A DNA stretch of 64,000 bases from JBHHUI01 sp965248775 (GCA_965248775.1 OZ252150.1:6302661-6366660), one strand, 5' to 3'. Positions 23,960-33,878 are shown, counted from the first letter of the stretch. The notes: generated from the sequence alone by a model not told the origin. Numbers and translations are program-made.

Positions 23960-26602
23960 TTACTGCTCAGCTACACACAGGGTTTCAACACGGAAGAGTT
24001 CGCGCTGGCTACAGGTCAGTTCAGGAATGTACCGATTTGTCTGTGTCCAATCAAGGAGCTGCTCCAAGGTCGTATCGATACGCCACATCTCGACGGCCCC
24101 AGCGCGAAATCCAACCAGGGCCTGACTGCCTTCCGCGTTAAAAACAGGCTTGATAACAAAACCGTTCCCGTAGCGGCGCATGACTTCACCGGTCTCTACA
24201 TTCCAGAGCGAGTTTGTACCGTCACTACTGCCGCCCAGCATCAAGCGTTCATCGGGGGTGAACTGAACCTGACCGACAAAACTAGTGTGGTTGGTGAAAC
24301 GACGAATGATACTGCGAGTTTGCATGTCCCAAAGAATTGCCTGGCCATCAGATCCACCAGAAACTGCCCGTTGACCATCTGCGGAGAAGGTGATGCCTAT
24401 AGCCCCACTCTCATGCCCGACCAGTTGATCAATTTCAACGCCTGTTTCCACATCCCACAGAATTAGAGGGCCTTTGGCATAAGCGGCTAAAACCGTACTT
24501 CCATCTGGACTGAACTCGACATCATAGAATGACTCAAGTGGCCATGGATTGTCAATGAAATAATCTTCGAAGCGGCGGATCTCTTGACCCGTCTCAACAT
24601 CCCATAGAATAACAACGGCGCCGGCCCCGGATGATACTGCCCGAGTTCCATCTGGACTGAATTCAACATCAACCACCACATAAGGATGCCCCACAAAGCG
24701 ACGAATTTCCTCACCCGTCTCCACATCCCACAAGATAATATGTCCCGGTTCGACTTTTTGTACAAACCGATAACCCGTGCCTATGAGAGCGGTCTTACCA
24801 TCGGGAGAGTATGTCACCGCCATAACCGGTTGATCGTCTGTGAACTGACGAATAATCTCGCCCGTCTCGACATCCCACAGGGTAACGGTCCCATCTAATG
24901 AAGCCGATAAGGCGGTGCGTCCATCTGGACTGAGGTCAACTTCAAACGCTTCTTCACTCGGTGCGGCGAATTGACGAATTACCTGACCCCGGTCTAAATC
25001 CCACAACCGCAATGTGTTATCGAGAGAGGCTGAGATTGCATATCTGCCGTTAGGTAAAATTGTTACATCTATGACAAGGTTATTGTGTCCTGTAATAGTA
25101 TTCAATATTTCACCGGTTTGCAGATCTAAAGCTATAAGGTCACTCCAATTATTGCCAACAAGTACCGTGCCATCATTGTCTGGATGGAACGCGATAGCCC
25201 AGGCACCTCCATCGATCGAATAACGCTGGATCAACGCCCCTGTTGACAAATCCCAGAGAAACATTTCCGAGTTTGCAAAGCCAGAAATCGCCGTGAGCCC
25301 ATCGGGGCTGATGGCAATTTCTTTCATCCCACCTGAATCTGTTCCTGCGTCTGGATTCATCTCGTGGATGATTTGGCCTGTTTGTAAATCTATCAATCTC
25401 AGGGCTCCGTCATCGAGACTTCCATATAGAAGGGCTGCTCCATCCGGGGTGAATTCAATGTCTACCGCAACTGTTGAATTGCTCTCAAAACGTCGAATAA
25501 TCTCCCCAGACTCAACATCCCAATGGATAAATGATGAATTATCACCCCGGTCACCAGTTACCATACTCTGTCCATCTGGACTAAATGCAATAAAGTTAAT
25601 GCTCCCCGCATGACCAACAAACTGACGGATGATTTGACCTGTTTGCACATCCCAGAGAATAGACATTTCATCTGAAACTGAAGCGGCGATTTGACCATTG
25701 GGGCTAAAGACAACATCCCAAACATCAGTACTATGTCCTTCCAGTTGCTGCAGAATTTCACCTGTTTCAAGATCCCACAGTATCAATGTACTATCCCCTG
25801 AAGCGGAGAGCGCCGTTCGTCCATCCGGGCTTAGGGCAAGTTCCCAGACTGGTGCAGTATGACCAACGAAACGGCGTATTGTCCCAGGTTTATAGGCCGC
25901 TTCACTTAATTGTGCCTGCGCCACTGCCGAGTCAGGGTTCAGGGTGACGGCCTGCCAGGCCAGGGCCAGGGCGGCAGCCATATCGTTATTGGCCAGCGCT
26001 GCCTGTGACCCGGCAACAAGGGCCACATTCTGTGCTTCGGCAGCGCTATTCAGGGCAGCTTGGCGTTGCTGAAAAGCAAAAAGCCCCAATCCAGCGCTAA
26101 CGATAGCGGCCAGGGCGAAGACAGCCACCAATCCCCGCAGGAAATTTCGAGAGCGTTGTTCCAGCCGGGCTTCATGTTCTTTTCGGACCGTTTCAGTTTG
26201 GTGTTCCTGTTCACGTTGTTGCAGACTATCCGCAATAAATTCTTGCTCCAGTGGGGTCTGCATGAGCGTTGTTGTAGCTTGCCATTTTTCAATCTGCTCC
26301 AGCCTCACCCCAAGCAATAGGAAACTTACATCCCGCTGCTGCTGCTGCCACTCTTCGGCCGCCCGGGAAACTGCCCGTTCTTGCCGGATGTCATCCCGCG
26401 AATCATTCAGCCACTGCCGTAATCTATCCCACTCGCGCAAGATGGCTTCATGTGCGACTTCAACGGTTGGCTGGCGTGTTTCGGGATCATGATCAAGTGA
26501 TAACAGACGATAGGCTGCAAACTGGTCGATCACTTCTTCCATCAGATCGGTTTTGTCCGTTAGCGAGAGCAACTCGGCCTGTGTTGCGCGCCGACGGGTG
26601 TC
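23960..26602 (-). pseudogene. C-terminal WD40 part of a giant kinase, separated by a TAA codon
   Basis: In the same frame as the kinase gene upstream and separated from it by one TAA (GEGA-stop-DTRRRATQAEL). It holds the end of an nSTAND-type region (IDQFAAYRLLSLDHDPETRQ, VEVAHEAILREWDRL), a membrane helix (NFLRGLVAVFALAAIVSAGL), then about twelve or more WD40 blades of the type LSPDGRTALSASGDSTLILW. Such a propeller is probably a ligand- or protein-binding sensor domain. Joined to the kinase part the protein would have 1,562 residues including the TAA position. Reinitiation at a TTG near 26572 is possible but has no clear ribosome-binding site. Confidence 0.75.
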
Positions 26603-28648
26603 TTACGCACCTTCACCCAGCGACACCAGACGCATGAACAGCTGCTGTGCGAGTTCTTGGGCTTCCTCTGTCAGGCCGAGGTAGATTTCATCAGCCCGAT
26701 TCGCCAGAGCGCCAACTGCACCCCCAATTTGCTGATAGGCTTCATTTGTGAGTAAGCGTCCAGTACGGCGATCAAAGAGCTCGGTCAGCGCATATTGCAG
26801 GAGTGGTAACGCCCCGGCCTGATAATTCATGGAGCCGACGATTTTCTCAACCAGACCTTGTTCGAATGTCACGCCGACACGCTCGGCCGGTCCGCGCATC
26901 GCACGTTCTAACCCTTGGGCGGATAACGGTAGGACAGTTTCCATCCGATTGCGGATCAACTCACCGAATTCGGGATACTGCAGTGGGCGGTCATAATAAT
27001 CGGCGCGCAGAGTGACAACGACCCGCACACGGCTGCGCACATCGCCAACCGCCACGCGCAGTAAATCCAGGAAGTGTTGGCGCGTTTCTTCATCTTCGAC
27101 GAGTGTGAAAACTTCCTCGAACTGGTCCACGACAATCACCAATTCGCTATCATCAGCGGGCAAAATAATATCGGCAATGCGTTGCAGTCCGCGTTCATCG
27201 CGCTGCAGCTGTTCGCGTAAATTGCCGGCCTGATTGGCGGCAACCCGAATGAGGGCTGTCTCGAGTTTGTCCAGTGGATGCGTACCCGGAATCATGTCCA
27301 CGACAAACCACTTCTCGGAACCGGGCAGCGCCCCTTTCCACAAGGCCGGGATTAGACCGGCTTTCACACGGCTCGATTTGCCGGTTCCGGATGGCCCGAC
27401 GATCGCCAGAAAACGATGATCGGCGTCCTCCTCGTCCATGCGCTCAACTAGCTTCTGTGTCAGTTCGTCGCGACCGAAGAAATCGCGGGCATCTGTCATC
27501 TGAAATGCGTGCAGGCCCTTGTACGGGCTTTCGGGTTCAGGGAGAGAAATTGCAGTCTGCGATCCATCTAGGTCGAGCAAACTCTCGCCGGTGTCACCCG
27601 TGACAAGCAGGTTGAGTTCTTGTGCGCGGACAATTGCCTGTACTCGGCTGCGGACGCCCAACTTCTTGTACAACTGCCTGATGTGCCATTTGACAGTGCT
27701 CATGGAAACCACCAGGTGTGCGGCGATTTCACGATTACTCAGTTTATTAATAATCAGCGACAGGACTTCCTGCTCGCGCATTGTGAGGCGCTCGACAACA
27801 CCTGCGTCTTGTTGTGAATCGCCTCTGCCAATTCCCTCTCGAAAAGCGGTAGCAAGCGCCAGCACGTCGGGGTAGCGCTGCTCGGGATTCTTGGCTGTGG
27901 CCTTCAGGATAATCTCGTTGATCGTAGGCTGCACATCAGCCGGCAATTTGACGATTTCGGGTAATAGGTCGTTGATGTGGTTATAGAGGCGTTCAACCGG
28001 CGAGGCATTCTTGAGGGGATGTTCACCCGTAATCATTTCATACAGTGTCACGCCCAGGCTGTAGATATCCGTGCGCGCGGTTACGGGTTCGCTGCGCGCT
28101 TGTTCTGGCGAGATATAGTCTAATGACCCCACGACTGCATCTACGGCAGTTTTATTGTTGCTGTCTCCAGTAAGGTCTTTTGCAATGCCAAAATCTGCTA
28201 AATAGGCATTGCCATCTTCATCTAAGAGAACATTGCCGGGTTTCAGGTCACGATGGATTACATCATTGCGATGCGCGAAATCCAAAGCCGAGGCGATTTG
28301 ATCTAATAATTGAGAGACAGCATGCAATTCGTACGCACCGTCTTGGAGGGAATCTCGAACACTTCCACCGCGCAAATAGCGCATTACAAGGAAAGCGCCA
28401 TCACGATCACGCCAGAAGTCGTACAGAGGTGTGATATGGGGATGTTCCAAACGCGCAATGATATGCGCTTCAGACTCGAAGCGCCGAATGAAATCGGGTT
28501 TGTTAGCAAGACCGGGCAGGATGACTTTGACTGCGACTTCGCGCTCTATGGTCGTCTGTTTGGCACGATAGACAGCGCCAAAGCCACCGCTCCCGAGCCG
28601 TTCCCCAAGTTTGTATCCCTTCAGAACCGTTCCTTGTAAGATTTCCAT
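26603..28648 (-). CDS. Ser/Thr kinase with LuxR HTH and nSTAND ATPase (truncated by TAA)
   Basis: Starts at the ATG at 28648, six bases after GAGGAG. A PknB-type kinase spans about residues 1-270: LGSGGFGAVYRAKQ, VAVKVILP (Lys), VIHRDLKPGNVLL, YLADFGIAKD. A LuxR-type HTH follows (LTMREQEVLSLIINKLSNRE, about 285-345), then an AAA/nSTAND1 module starting PYKGLHAFQ with Walker A VGPSGTGKSS and Walker B ELVIVVDQFEEVF. The frame ends VSLGEGA before TAA (26603-26605), where relatives usually continue with E-DTRRR. The kinase and ATPase could still be made; the WD40 sensor would be lost. Confidence 0.8.
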   Translation of the reverse strand: MEILQGTVLKGYKLGERLGSGGFGAVYRAKQTTIEREVAVKVILPGLANKPDFIRRFESEAHIIARLEHPHITPLYDFWRDRDGAFLVMRYLRGGSVRDSLQDGAYELHAVSQLLDQIASALDFAHRNDVIHRDLKPGNVLLDEDGNAYLADFGIAKDLTGDSNNKTAVDAVVGSLDYISPEQARSEPVTARTDIYSLGVTLYEMITGEHPLKNASPVERLYNHINDLLPEIVKLPADVQPTINEIILKATAKNPEQRYPDVLALATAFREGIGRGDSQQDAGVVERLTMREQEVLSLIINKLSNREIAAHLVVSMSTVKWHIRQLYKKLGVRSRVQAIVRAQELNLLVTGDTGESLLDLDGSQTAISLPEPESPYKGLHAFQMTDARDFFGRDELTQKLVERMDEEDADHRFLAIVGPSGTGKSSRVKAGLIPALWKGALPGSEKWFVVDMIPGTHPLDKLETALIRVAANQAGNLREQLQRDERGLQRIADIILPADDSELVIVVDQFEEVFTLVEDEETRQHFLDLLRVAVGDVRSRVRVVVTLRADYYDRPLQYPEFGELIRNRMETVLPLSAQGLERAMRGPAERVGVTFEQGLVEKIVGSMNYQAGALPLLQYALTELFDRRTGRLLTNEAYQQIGGAVGALANRADEIYLGLTEEAQELAQQLFMRLVSLGEGA

Positions 28649-28726
28649 ACCCATCTCCTCATGCGATATTACGGTCAGTATATGACACTTTCGGGCCGTT
28701 CGAATCATGCCTGAAAAATCCAACCT

Positions 28727-28759
28727 AACACTCCCCGGAATTTTGTTTCGGGGAGTGTT
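28727..28759. terminator. hairpin between the cupredoxin and kinase genes
   Basis: An 11-bp perfect stem, AACACTCCCCG (28727-28737) with CGGGGAGTGTT (28749-28759), and an 11-base loop. On the minus strand it lies downstream of the cupredoxin gene and is followed after a few bases by a T-rich stretch, so it probably ends that transcript. Confidence 0.6.
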
Positions 28760-28850
28760 ATCTTATTAGAGTGGATTTATCATTGTTTTTGGAAGACTAA
28801 TCTACCGCCTTTGAATTTCAGGCACAAAGTAAGGGATAGGGCCTACCGCG

Positions 28851-29507
28851 TTACTCCCCCACGATGAAGCGCCCCCACATGCCAAACTCGATATGTCCTC
28901 TTATCCTACACACATAAAAGAAGCTCCCGACCTCTTCCGCGGTGAAGGTCACCGTTCCGCGCTCCCCGGGTTCAACGTTGGAACCCCACGCAGAGCCCCC
29001 TACATAGGCACCCCACAACGGCTCCATCTTATTCCACCCTATATCCTTGTCCGCGACGATTACGAAGTTGTGGTTACCGCCGGGGCTCCCGTCCAGGAAG
29101 AAGTGCATGTTCTCGAAAGTGATCGTAACGGTCTCGCCCTTGCGCACCTTGATGGTGGGGCCCGGAGAAGAATTCTCCTCGCCTTCAACACCAAAGAAAA
29201 GAAAAAGGTCAAGCGGATCATCACGGTCCATTCCAGCGGTGAGCACTAGCTCCTCATCGGAGGAGAGATTGATCACCGGAGGCGCGACGGTCGGGATCTG
29301 TGTAGGTGCCTCAACGGTCGGAATCGGCGTTGGTGCTGCCGCTGTTGGTGGAACAGGCGTCGGGGTCGCTGTTGGTGGTTCTGTTGGAATTGGTGTTGCA
29401 GTCGGGACTTCTGATATGGCGGTTGGTGCGCTACCCCCACACCCTATCAAGAACACACTAGCCAAAACTAGTGTAATCCATACTTGTAATACTTGTTGTC
29501 GATCCAT
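28851..29507 (-). CDS. cupredoxin-domain lipoprotein (type I blue copper)
   Basis: 218 residues from ATG 29507, six bases after GGGAG. Lipoprotein signal LVLASVFLIGCGGS, then a long Pro/Thr linker (TPIPTEPPTATPTPVPP), then a plastocyanin-like domain. Copper ligands are visible: His in GGNHNFVI, and Cys, His and Met in FFYVCRIRGHIEFGMWGRF. It is probably a membrane-tethered electron carrier on the outer face. It stands alone, with a hairpin downstream. Confidence 0.8.
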   Translation of the reverse strand: MDRQQVLQVWITLVLASVFLIGCGGSAPTAISEVPTATPIPTEPPTATPTPVPPTAAAPTPIPTVEAPTQIPTVAPPVINLSSDEELVLTAGMDRDDPLDLFLFFGVEGEENSSPGPTIKVRKGETVTITFENMHFFLDGSPGGNHNFVIVADKDIGWNKMEPLWGAYVGGSAWGSNVEPGERGTVTFTAEEVGSFFYVCRIRGHIEFGMWGRFIVGE

Positions 29508-29623
29508 ATAACACTCCCTTGCCAGCATTGGATCACTATATGGCTCTTTCTGACAGATCGATTAAAGACTATACTTTTTCCCTACCCCCCAACGTCCGTT
29601 TTCAGCCCACTTTTAGGCTGCAG

Positions 29624-29690
29624 TGGTGCATTTTGGAGTGACCCAAGGTGCCAGGCAGCTGAAAACTGATCAACAATACAAAATGCACCA
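29624..29690. repeat. 67-bp element with 12-bp terminal inverted repeats
   Basis: TGGTGCATTTTG (29624-29635) and CAAAATGCACCA (29679-29690) are exact reverse complements. A GCTGAGTA/TACTCAGC hairpin follows at 29713-29730. The region 29508-29825 shows no gene. It could be a miniature inverted-repeat element. Confidence 0.5.
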
Positions 29691-29825
29691 ATTAAAACCG
29701 CATAATTCACCGCTGAGTATTTACTCAGCCGCTAGGCGCAGCGCACTATCTTTTATGCTCTTGATTAAGGCTTTAAGCTGGTGTGGGCTTTGGTCTTGAA
29801 TTCCGCTTGCGCTGCATGAGAGGTT

Positions 29826-30126
29826 TCATTCCATGCGACCCACAATAAGCAGTTTGCCCAGGTCGAAGGTGAGGTGACCCTCTTCTTCCCGAGGGTTAAG
29901 CCATTCGCGCGCAAGGCCGGGTGCGTGTTGCAGCAGTGCGCGCAGCTGGACGCGGTTCAATTCCGGGACACTCATGCGCGCGACCCAGGGTTGGAAGCGT
30001 ATTGCCATGCGGGAGGTTTCGATATGTTCGACAGTCAGACCGGCTGCTTTGAAAAAGGATTGCCAGTCGGCGCTGCTGTATTCCCAACCGTGGCTGGGAT
30101 CACGTAGTTTCTCATAGGCATTAATC
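29826..30126 (-). pseudogene. C-terminal remnant of a SAM-dependent methyltransferase
   Basis: The minus-strand frame reads NAYEKLRDPSHGWEYSSADW, FFKAAGLTVEHIE, then FQPWVARMSVPEL and GKLLIVGRME before the stop. This is the C-terminal third of a UbiE/class I methyltransferase. The upstream part with the SAM-binding motifs is missing: the frame breaks exactly where the GGTACC-type palindromic element begins at 30127. Confidence 0.6.
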
Positions 30127-30200
30127 GGGTACCTCCCAGATTCGACTTTGTTGCCGCGCTGGCTGCCCCTCTATGACTTCGCCAACAAAGTCCCAGATAC
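30127..30200. repeat. second GGTACC-type palindromic element
   Basis: Begins CGGGTACCTCCCAGATTCGAC like the element at 23348 but is longer. GACTTTGTTG (30145-30154) pairs with CAACAAAGTC (30184-30193). It marks the break in the methyltransferase remnant. Confidence 0.5.
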
Positions 30201-30327
30201 GCGCGTAAACATCCGCTAAGCCGGGACTGAGTGGCCTTGAATCTAGAATGAGCTTGTGACCTTGGCGAGAATAGCGGTCTGAATATGGCCGCTGGAGTTC
30301 GTCTCTGAATCAGAAAATGAGAATGTT

Positions 30328-30633
30328 ATGTCTATCTATGATAACAAGCCGAATGTGCGGCGCCGTTGGAAACTGACCGTCTTATCGCTGATCTTAATCG
30401 GCATGATTCTATTACCAGTGTCTGCAAATGCTCAATCGGGAGTAAGCAACCTGGGCCTGGACGCCAGCTCAATCCAGTTGGACAAGGATCGGGTCGCCTT
30501 CCTCGCCCGCGAGAGTAACCAGGGGGGAATCGACCTCAATGGCGATGGGGACACTGGCGGCAGGGTCCTGCACGTGTTTGAGACCCTTGAAGATATCGAA
30601 ATAGCACTCTTTTTCGAGGGAAAACCAAGATAG
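30328..30633 (+). CDS. N-terminal part of a secreted protein, truncated
   Basis: 101 residues. After a basic start comes a signal peptide (LTVLSLILIGMILLPVSANA) and then SIQLDKDRVAFLARESNQGG, IDLNGDGDTGGRVLHVFET. The D-L-N-G-D-G-D motif followed by VLHVFET is typical of the first blade of secreted beta-propeller-like proteins. Here the frame ends about 15 residues later in unrelated sequence (ALFFEGKPR), next to the duplicated prepilin peptidase. It is probably a truncated gene. Confidence 0.5.
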   Translation: MSIYDNKPNVRRRWKLTVLSLILIGMILLPVSANAQSGVSNLGLDASSIQLDKDRVAFLARESNQGGIDLNGDGDTGGRVLHVFETLEDIEIALFFEGKPR

Positions 30634-30708
30634 ATTCTTAGCGTTCCATTCTGCGTGTCGTAAATTCACATCATTCTGACTGTAAATGAGCTACAGAACG
30701 TTGTCGAA

Positions 30709-31173
30709 ATGTTGGCGCTCTGCTTCCTCGGCATCGCTTCTATTTCCGAGATACGTACGCGACGCTTCAGCAACTGGGGAACACATCCGGCACTTGTAGC
30801 GGTCGCCGCCTGGCGCCTACTGAACGGTGAGTGGCAGTTCCTACTACTCTGGGGCGTCTGGTACTACATCTGGATGCGGGGTTGGTATGGTGGTGGGGAT
30901 GCGAAGGTGCTGATGTTCGTTACAGGTGTCTGGCTGGGCTGGGGATATCCGATCGCCCTTGCTGTTGGCCTGGCGCTTGTCTACGTGCTTTGGGCGTACT
31001 GGCTGAAACGAGGCGATCTCCTGGTCTGGCTGCTGACAGTGCCTATGTATGTTGAGAAGGGTATGCCAGTCGATCGTGACAAGGTTTTTGTGATTCCGGT
31101 CACGATTGTTACTCTCGCCTACAACTTCCCCTATGACTGGTATCTAAATATGTTGGCAGTTCTATTAGCGTAG
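30709..31173 (+). CDS. duplicate prepilin peptidase, possibly 5'-truncated
   Basis: 154 residues almost identical to residues 15-168 of the peptidase at 22813 (ASISEIRTRRFSNWGTHPAL, GGGDAKVLMF, FPYDWYLNMLAVLLA). Homology extends upstream to about 30671, but the original ATG is absent, so translation would start at ATG 30709 or a weak codon near 30674. The duplicated segment also covers about 15 bases past the stop. It may be a spare copy or a relic. Confidence 0.65.
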   Translation: MLALCFLGIASISEIRTRRFSNWGTHPALVAVAAWRLLNGEWQFLLLWGVWYYIWMRGWYGGGDAKVLMFVTGVWLGWGYPIALAVGLALVYVLWAYWLKRGDLLVWLLTVPMYVEKGMPVDRDKVFVIPVTIVTLAYNFPYDWYLNMLAVLLA

Positions 31174-31192
31174 AAGTCGCTGTCAAGACTGG

Positions 31193-31303
31193 CTGCAGAC
31201 TGTGCCCTTGTATGTCCGCGAAGATATGCCGGTCGAAAGCGACAAGGTGTTCGTAAGCTTTCTGATGGTTATAACAGCGGCGTTCGCGCTGCTGTTTCCC
31301 TGA
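31193..31303 (+). pseudogene. fragment of a third prepilin peptidase
   Basis: The frame LQTVPLYVREDMPVESDKVF followed by VSFLMVITAAFALLFP-stop matches the last 35 residues of the two complete copies (LLTVPMYVEEGMPVDRDKVF) but is clearly diverged. It directly follows the duplicate, which suggests the duplicate was inserted into or recombined with an older paralogue. Confidence 0.6.
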
Positions 31304-31353
31304 CGCTGTCGCCTAGCGGAGAAGTCTGATAACCCAATACCCCTTCATCCACT

Positions 31354-32544
31354 TTCACTACCGGACACTTTATCCGTGATTGATTAGCGGTTGCCTCTCG
31401 GCTACACTCTCCGTTCTACCACAGAACAAGGGGAGTATCGCCATGAGTGACAACCGCCGTACATATCGTGCCATAAAGAGCGCCTTGCGGTAACTGTACC
31501 CAGGAGAACCGCAGGGCAACTTGGCTCGCCATTTGGATACGCTCGCTGCCATGGTCAGCGGAATTGTCCGCAGCCAGAGTAGCCAGCTACCGGCGATCGC
31601 CAGGAAAGTGCCAGACGGCAACAAACCCGAGAGCCGGGTCAAACGGTACGCCCGCTGGGTCAAGAATGAGCATATTAATAACGAAGTCTTCTTTCTACCC
31701 TTCGCTGAACCCTTATTGCAGGGTCTGGCGCAGGACCGCCCGCTCGTGTTGGCAATGGACGGCAGCGAAGTGGGCCGCGGTTGCCTGACCCTGATGGTGA
31801 GCGTCATCTACAAGCAACGTGCTTTGCCGGTGGCGTGGGTCACCGTCAAAGGGAGCAAGGGACATTTTTCAGAAGCGACACACGTGCAGTTGTTGACAGA
31901 AGTACACGCTTTGGTGCCCCCTGCAAGCGATGTCGTCTTCCTGGGGGATGGTGAATTCGATGGCACGAACCTCCAGGCGGCTCTGAATGACTACGAATGG
32001 GCCTACGTCTGTCGCACGGCCAAGCATGTCCAGCTATGTGAAGGGGGCGACTGGTTCGCCTTCGCCGACCTGGATGTGCCCCGTGGTGCATACCGCGGCG
32101 TGCCGGATGTCGCCTTAACCCAGCAGGAATATGGGCCCGTCCTTGCCATCGCGTGGTGGCAGCGCGACTGCAAAGAGCCCCTCTATCTGGTCACCAACCT
32201 GGAGCTGGTTGCCGAAGCCTGTTCCTGGTATAACAAACGCTTTCGTATTGAAACTTTCTTCTCCGACCAGAAAAGCCGGGGCTTCAATTTGCATAAAAGC
32301 CATATCGCCGACCCGGCCCGGCTGGCCCGGTTGATGATCGCAGCTTGCCTTGCTTACATCTGGATCATCTACTTGGGCGTCATCGCCAAACGAGATAATT
32401 GGGTGCAAGTCATTCACCGCACCGACCGCTGTGATCTGAGCCTATTTCAACTCGGCTTGCGCCTGCTGGAACAGTTCCTAAATGAGCATCTGCCCATCCC
32501 GGTCGCCTTTGACATGCCCCGCGCAGAAAGTGTCCGGTAGTGAA
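31354..32544 (+). mobile_element. IS4-like insertion sequence
   Basis: About 1,191 bp with ends TTCACTACCGGACACTTT and its reverse complement, flanked by CATCCACT(T) at 31346-31353 and 32545-32552. It carries one transposase gene with an internal TAA. Confidence 0.8.
31443..32540 (+). pseudogene. IS4-like transposase with TAA at codon 17
   Basis: ATG 31443 gives MSDNRRTYRAIKSALR, then TAA (31491-31493), then in the same frame LYPGEPQGNLARHLDTL. DDE features follow: LAMDGSEVGRG, VVFLGDGEFDG and YNKRFRIETFFSDQK (Y-x2-R-x3-E-x6-K), the IS4 signature. The TAA replaces what is normally Gln in such a sequence (CAA to TAA). Reinitiation at TTG 31521 would give 339 residues containing all catalytic residues, so activity cannot be excluded. 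Confidence 0.7.
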
Positions 32545-32559
32545 CATCCACTTAGAAAT

Positions 32560-32928
32560 CCACACCCTTGCAACTGCTTCAAAAGCCCGCCATTTACTAT
32601 GTCCCAAATCAGTTAATAATGAAGAACCCGCCGATCTATGCGGGGTCCTCAGCTGTTTAGCCCAACTTGTGGGGGCGTTTTATCTCATCCGTGATCTTTT
32701 CCCGAGGCGGCTGGAGCTTCCGCCGTCAGATATTGAACCTATAGTAGTCACGATGAGATCAGAGCGCCTTTATCCACCTCTTTTAGGTACGATTTTGTGG
32801 GCAGGATCAGAGCGGATATTCTAAAGCGTCCCCACAGCCCCTACAATCCATAATAGCTTGCTCCGAATACCAAAATATGCTAACATGATAACAATAATGT
32901 CATCATTACATGCACATCGGGAGAAATC
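32560..32928. other. intergenic, no gene seen
   Basis: No recognisable coding sequence between the IS4-like element and the toxin-antitoxin pair. AT-rich sequence at 32870-32925 (AACATGATAACAATAATG) probably holds the promoter of the antitoxin gene. Confidence 0.4.
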
Positions 32929-33177
32929 ATGGTACGAACTCAAATCCAACTCAGCGAAGTACAGTTCAAGGCTTTAAAAGGGCTGGCAACCTCGCAGAAC
33001 ATATCAATGGCAGAACTGGTTCGGCAGGCCGTGGATGTCTTGTTGCGCTCAACGAACGAAATTGATCGCGAGGAGCGCAAACGGCGAGCCATCGCTGCAG
33101 CTGGCCGTTATCACTCTGGCTTAACCGACCTTTCATCGAACCATGACCGTTATCTGGCTGAGTCATACGCCGAGTGA
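32929..33177 (+). CDS. VapB-type antitoxin (ribbon-helix-helix)
   Basis: 82 residues. The N-terminal MVRTQIQLSEVQFKALKGLA and the following NISMAELVRQAVDVLL form a ribbon-helix-helix DNA-binding domain. The C-terminal half is polar and would wrap the toxin. Its stop overlaps the GTG start of the PIN gene. Such antitoxins repress their own operon and neutralise the partner RNase. Confidence 0.75.
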   Translation: MVRTQIQLSEVQFKALKGLATSQNISMAELVRQAVDVLLRSTNEIDREERKRRAIAAAGRYHSGLTDLSSNHDRYLAESYAE

Positions 33178-33572
33178 GCATCTTCTTGGATACCTCCGCG
33201 CTGCTAGCTATTCTCGATGCCGATGACCAGTATCAAGAGCCAGCAAGTAAAGCCTGGGAGAACCTGGTCCTGGCTGACGAGGACTTTGTCTGCACGAACT
33301 ATGTCCTTATCGAATCATTCGCGCTGCTCCAAAATCGGCTGGGGATGGACGCCATACGAACATTGCAGGAAGATATCGTTCCACTATTGCGGATTGACTG
33401 GATAGGTGCTCAGAGTCACATTTCCAGCGTCGTTGCTCTGCTGGCCGCCAATCGCAGGCAGCTAAGTCTGGTGGACAGTTCGAGCTTCGAAGCGATGCGC
33501 AGACTCGGGATCACCACGGCCTTTACTTTTGATCAACACTTCACGGAGCAGGGTTTCAACTGCATCCCTTAG
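33174..33572 (+). CDS. VapC-type PIN-domain toxin
   Basis: 132 residues from GTG 33174 in overlap with the antitoxin stop. PIN-domain acidic residues appear in SIFLDTSALLAILDADD, VLIESFALLQ, LVDSSSFEAM and TFDQHF, the set expected for a metal-dependent RNase. With the upstream ribbon-helix-helix gene this is a complete type II toxin-antitoxin pair sitting among mobile elements. Confidence 0.8.
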   Translation: MSIFLDTSALLAILDADDQYQEPASKAWENLVLADEDFVCTNYVLIESFALLQNRLGMDAIRTLQEDIVPLLRIDWIGAQSHISSVVALLAANRRQLSLVDSSSFEAMRRLGITTAFTFDQHFTEQGFNCIP

Positions 33573-33815
33573 CCCGTTTTTCAAATGGCTGTGGGGCGCT
33601 TTAACTCAGCCGCGTGAAATTTCGAGATTACAGAGACTGCCGTTGCCGATCTTGAATCTATTGCAGCCTGACCTGAAGTTATAGAACCTCACCACATTGT
33701 CCTCAATGGTGTGAGGTGGCTTGTAGTTTATCATCGCCACATTCGAGAATGACGCAAACTGCTGTCTGACATCCTCCCCACCCAGTCACCCAGTCACCCA
33801 GTCACGAATGCCTGG
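33573..33815. repeat. intergenic with tandem CACCCAGT repeats ending at IS3 copy A
   Basis: No gene seen. At 33779-33809 CACCCAGT is repeated three times in tandem and followed by CACGAATGCC, the left half of a palindromic element. Its right half resumes at 35066 beyond the IS3 element. Confidence 0.6.
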
Positions 33816-33878
33816 TGGCATTACCCTGGTTTAGTGGACAACGAGATAAGATAGATTCACAGATCAGGGAGGACCCAA

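Noticed and set aside
21272..31493. Genetic-code change in which TAA is read as an amino acid
   Set aside because: Many intact genes here end at TAA (for example 9743, 22813, 35035, 36894), so TAA is a normal stop in this genome.
33779..33809. Tandem CACCCAGT repeats as a possible CRISPR or iteron array
   Set aside because: Only three eight-base units with no spacers, and they belong to the dispersed palindromic family; no cas or rep gene is nearby.
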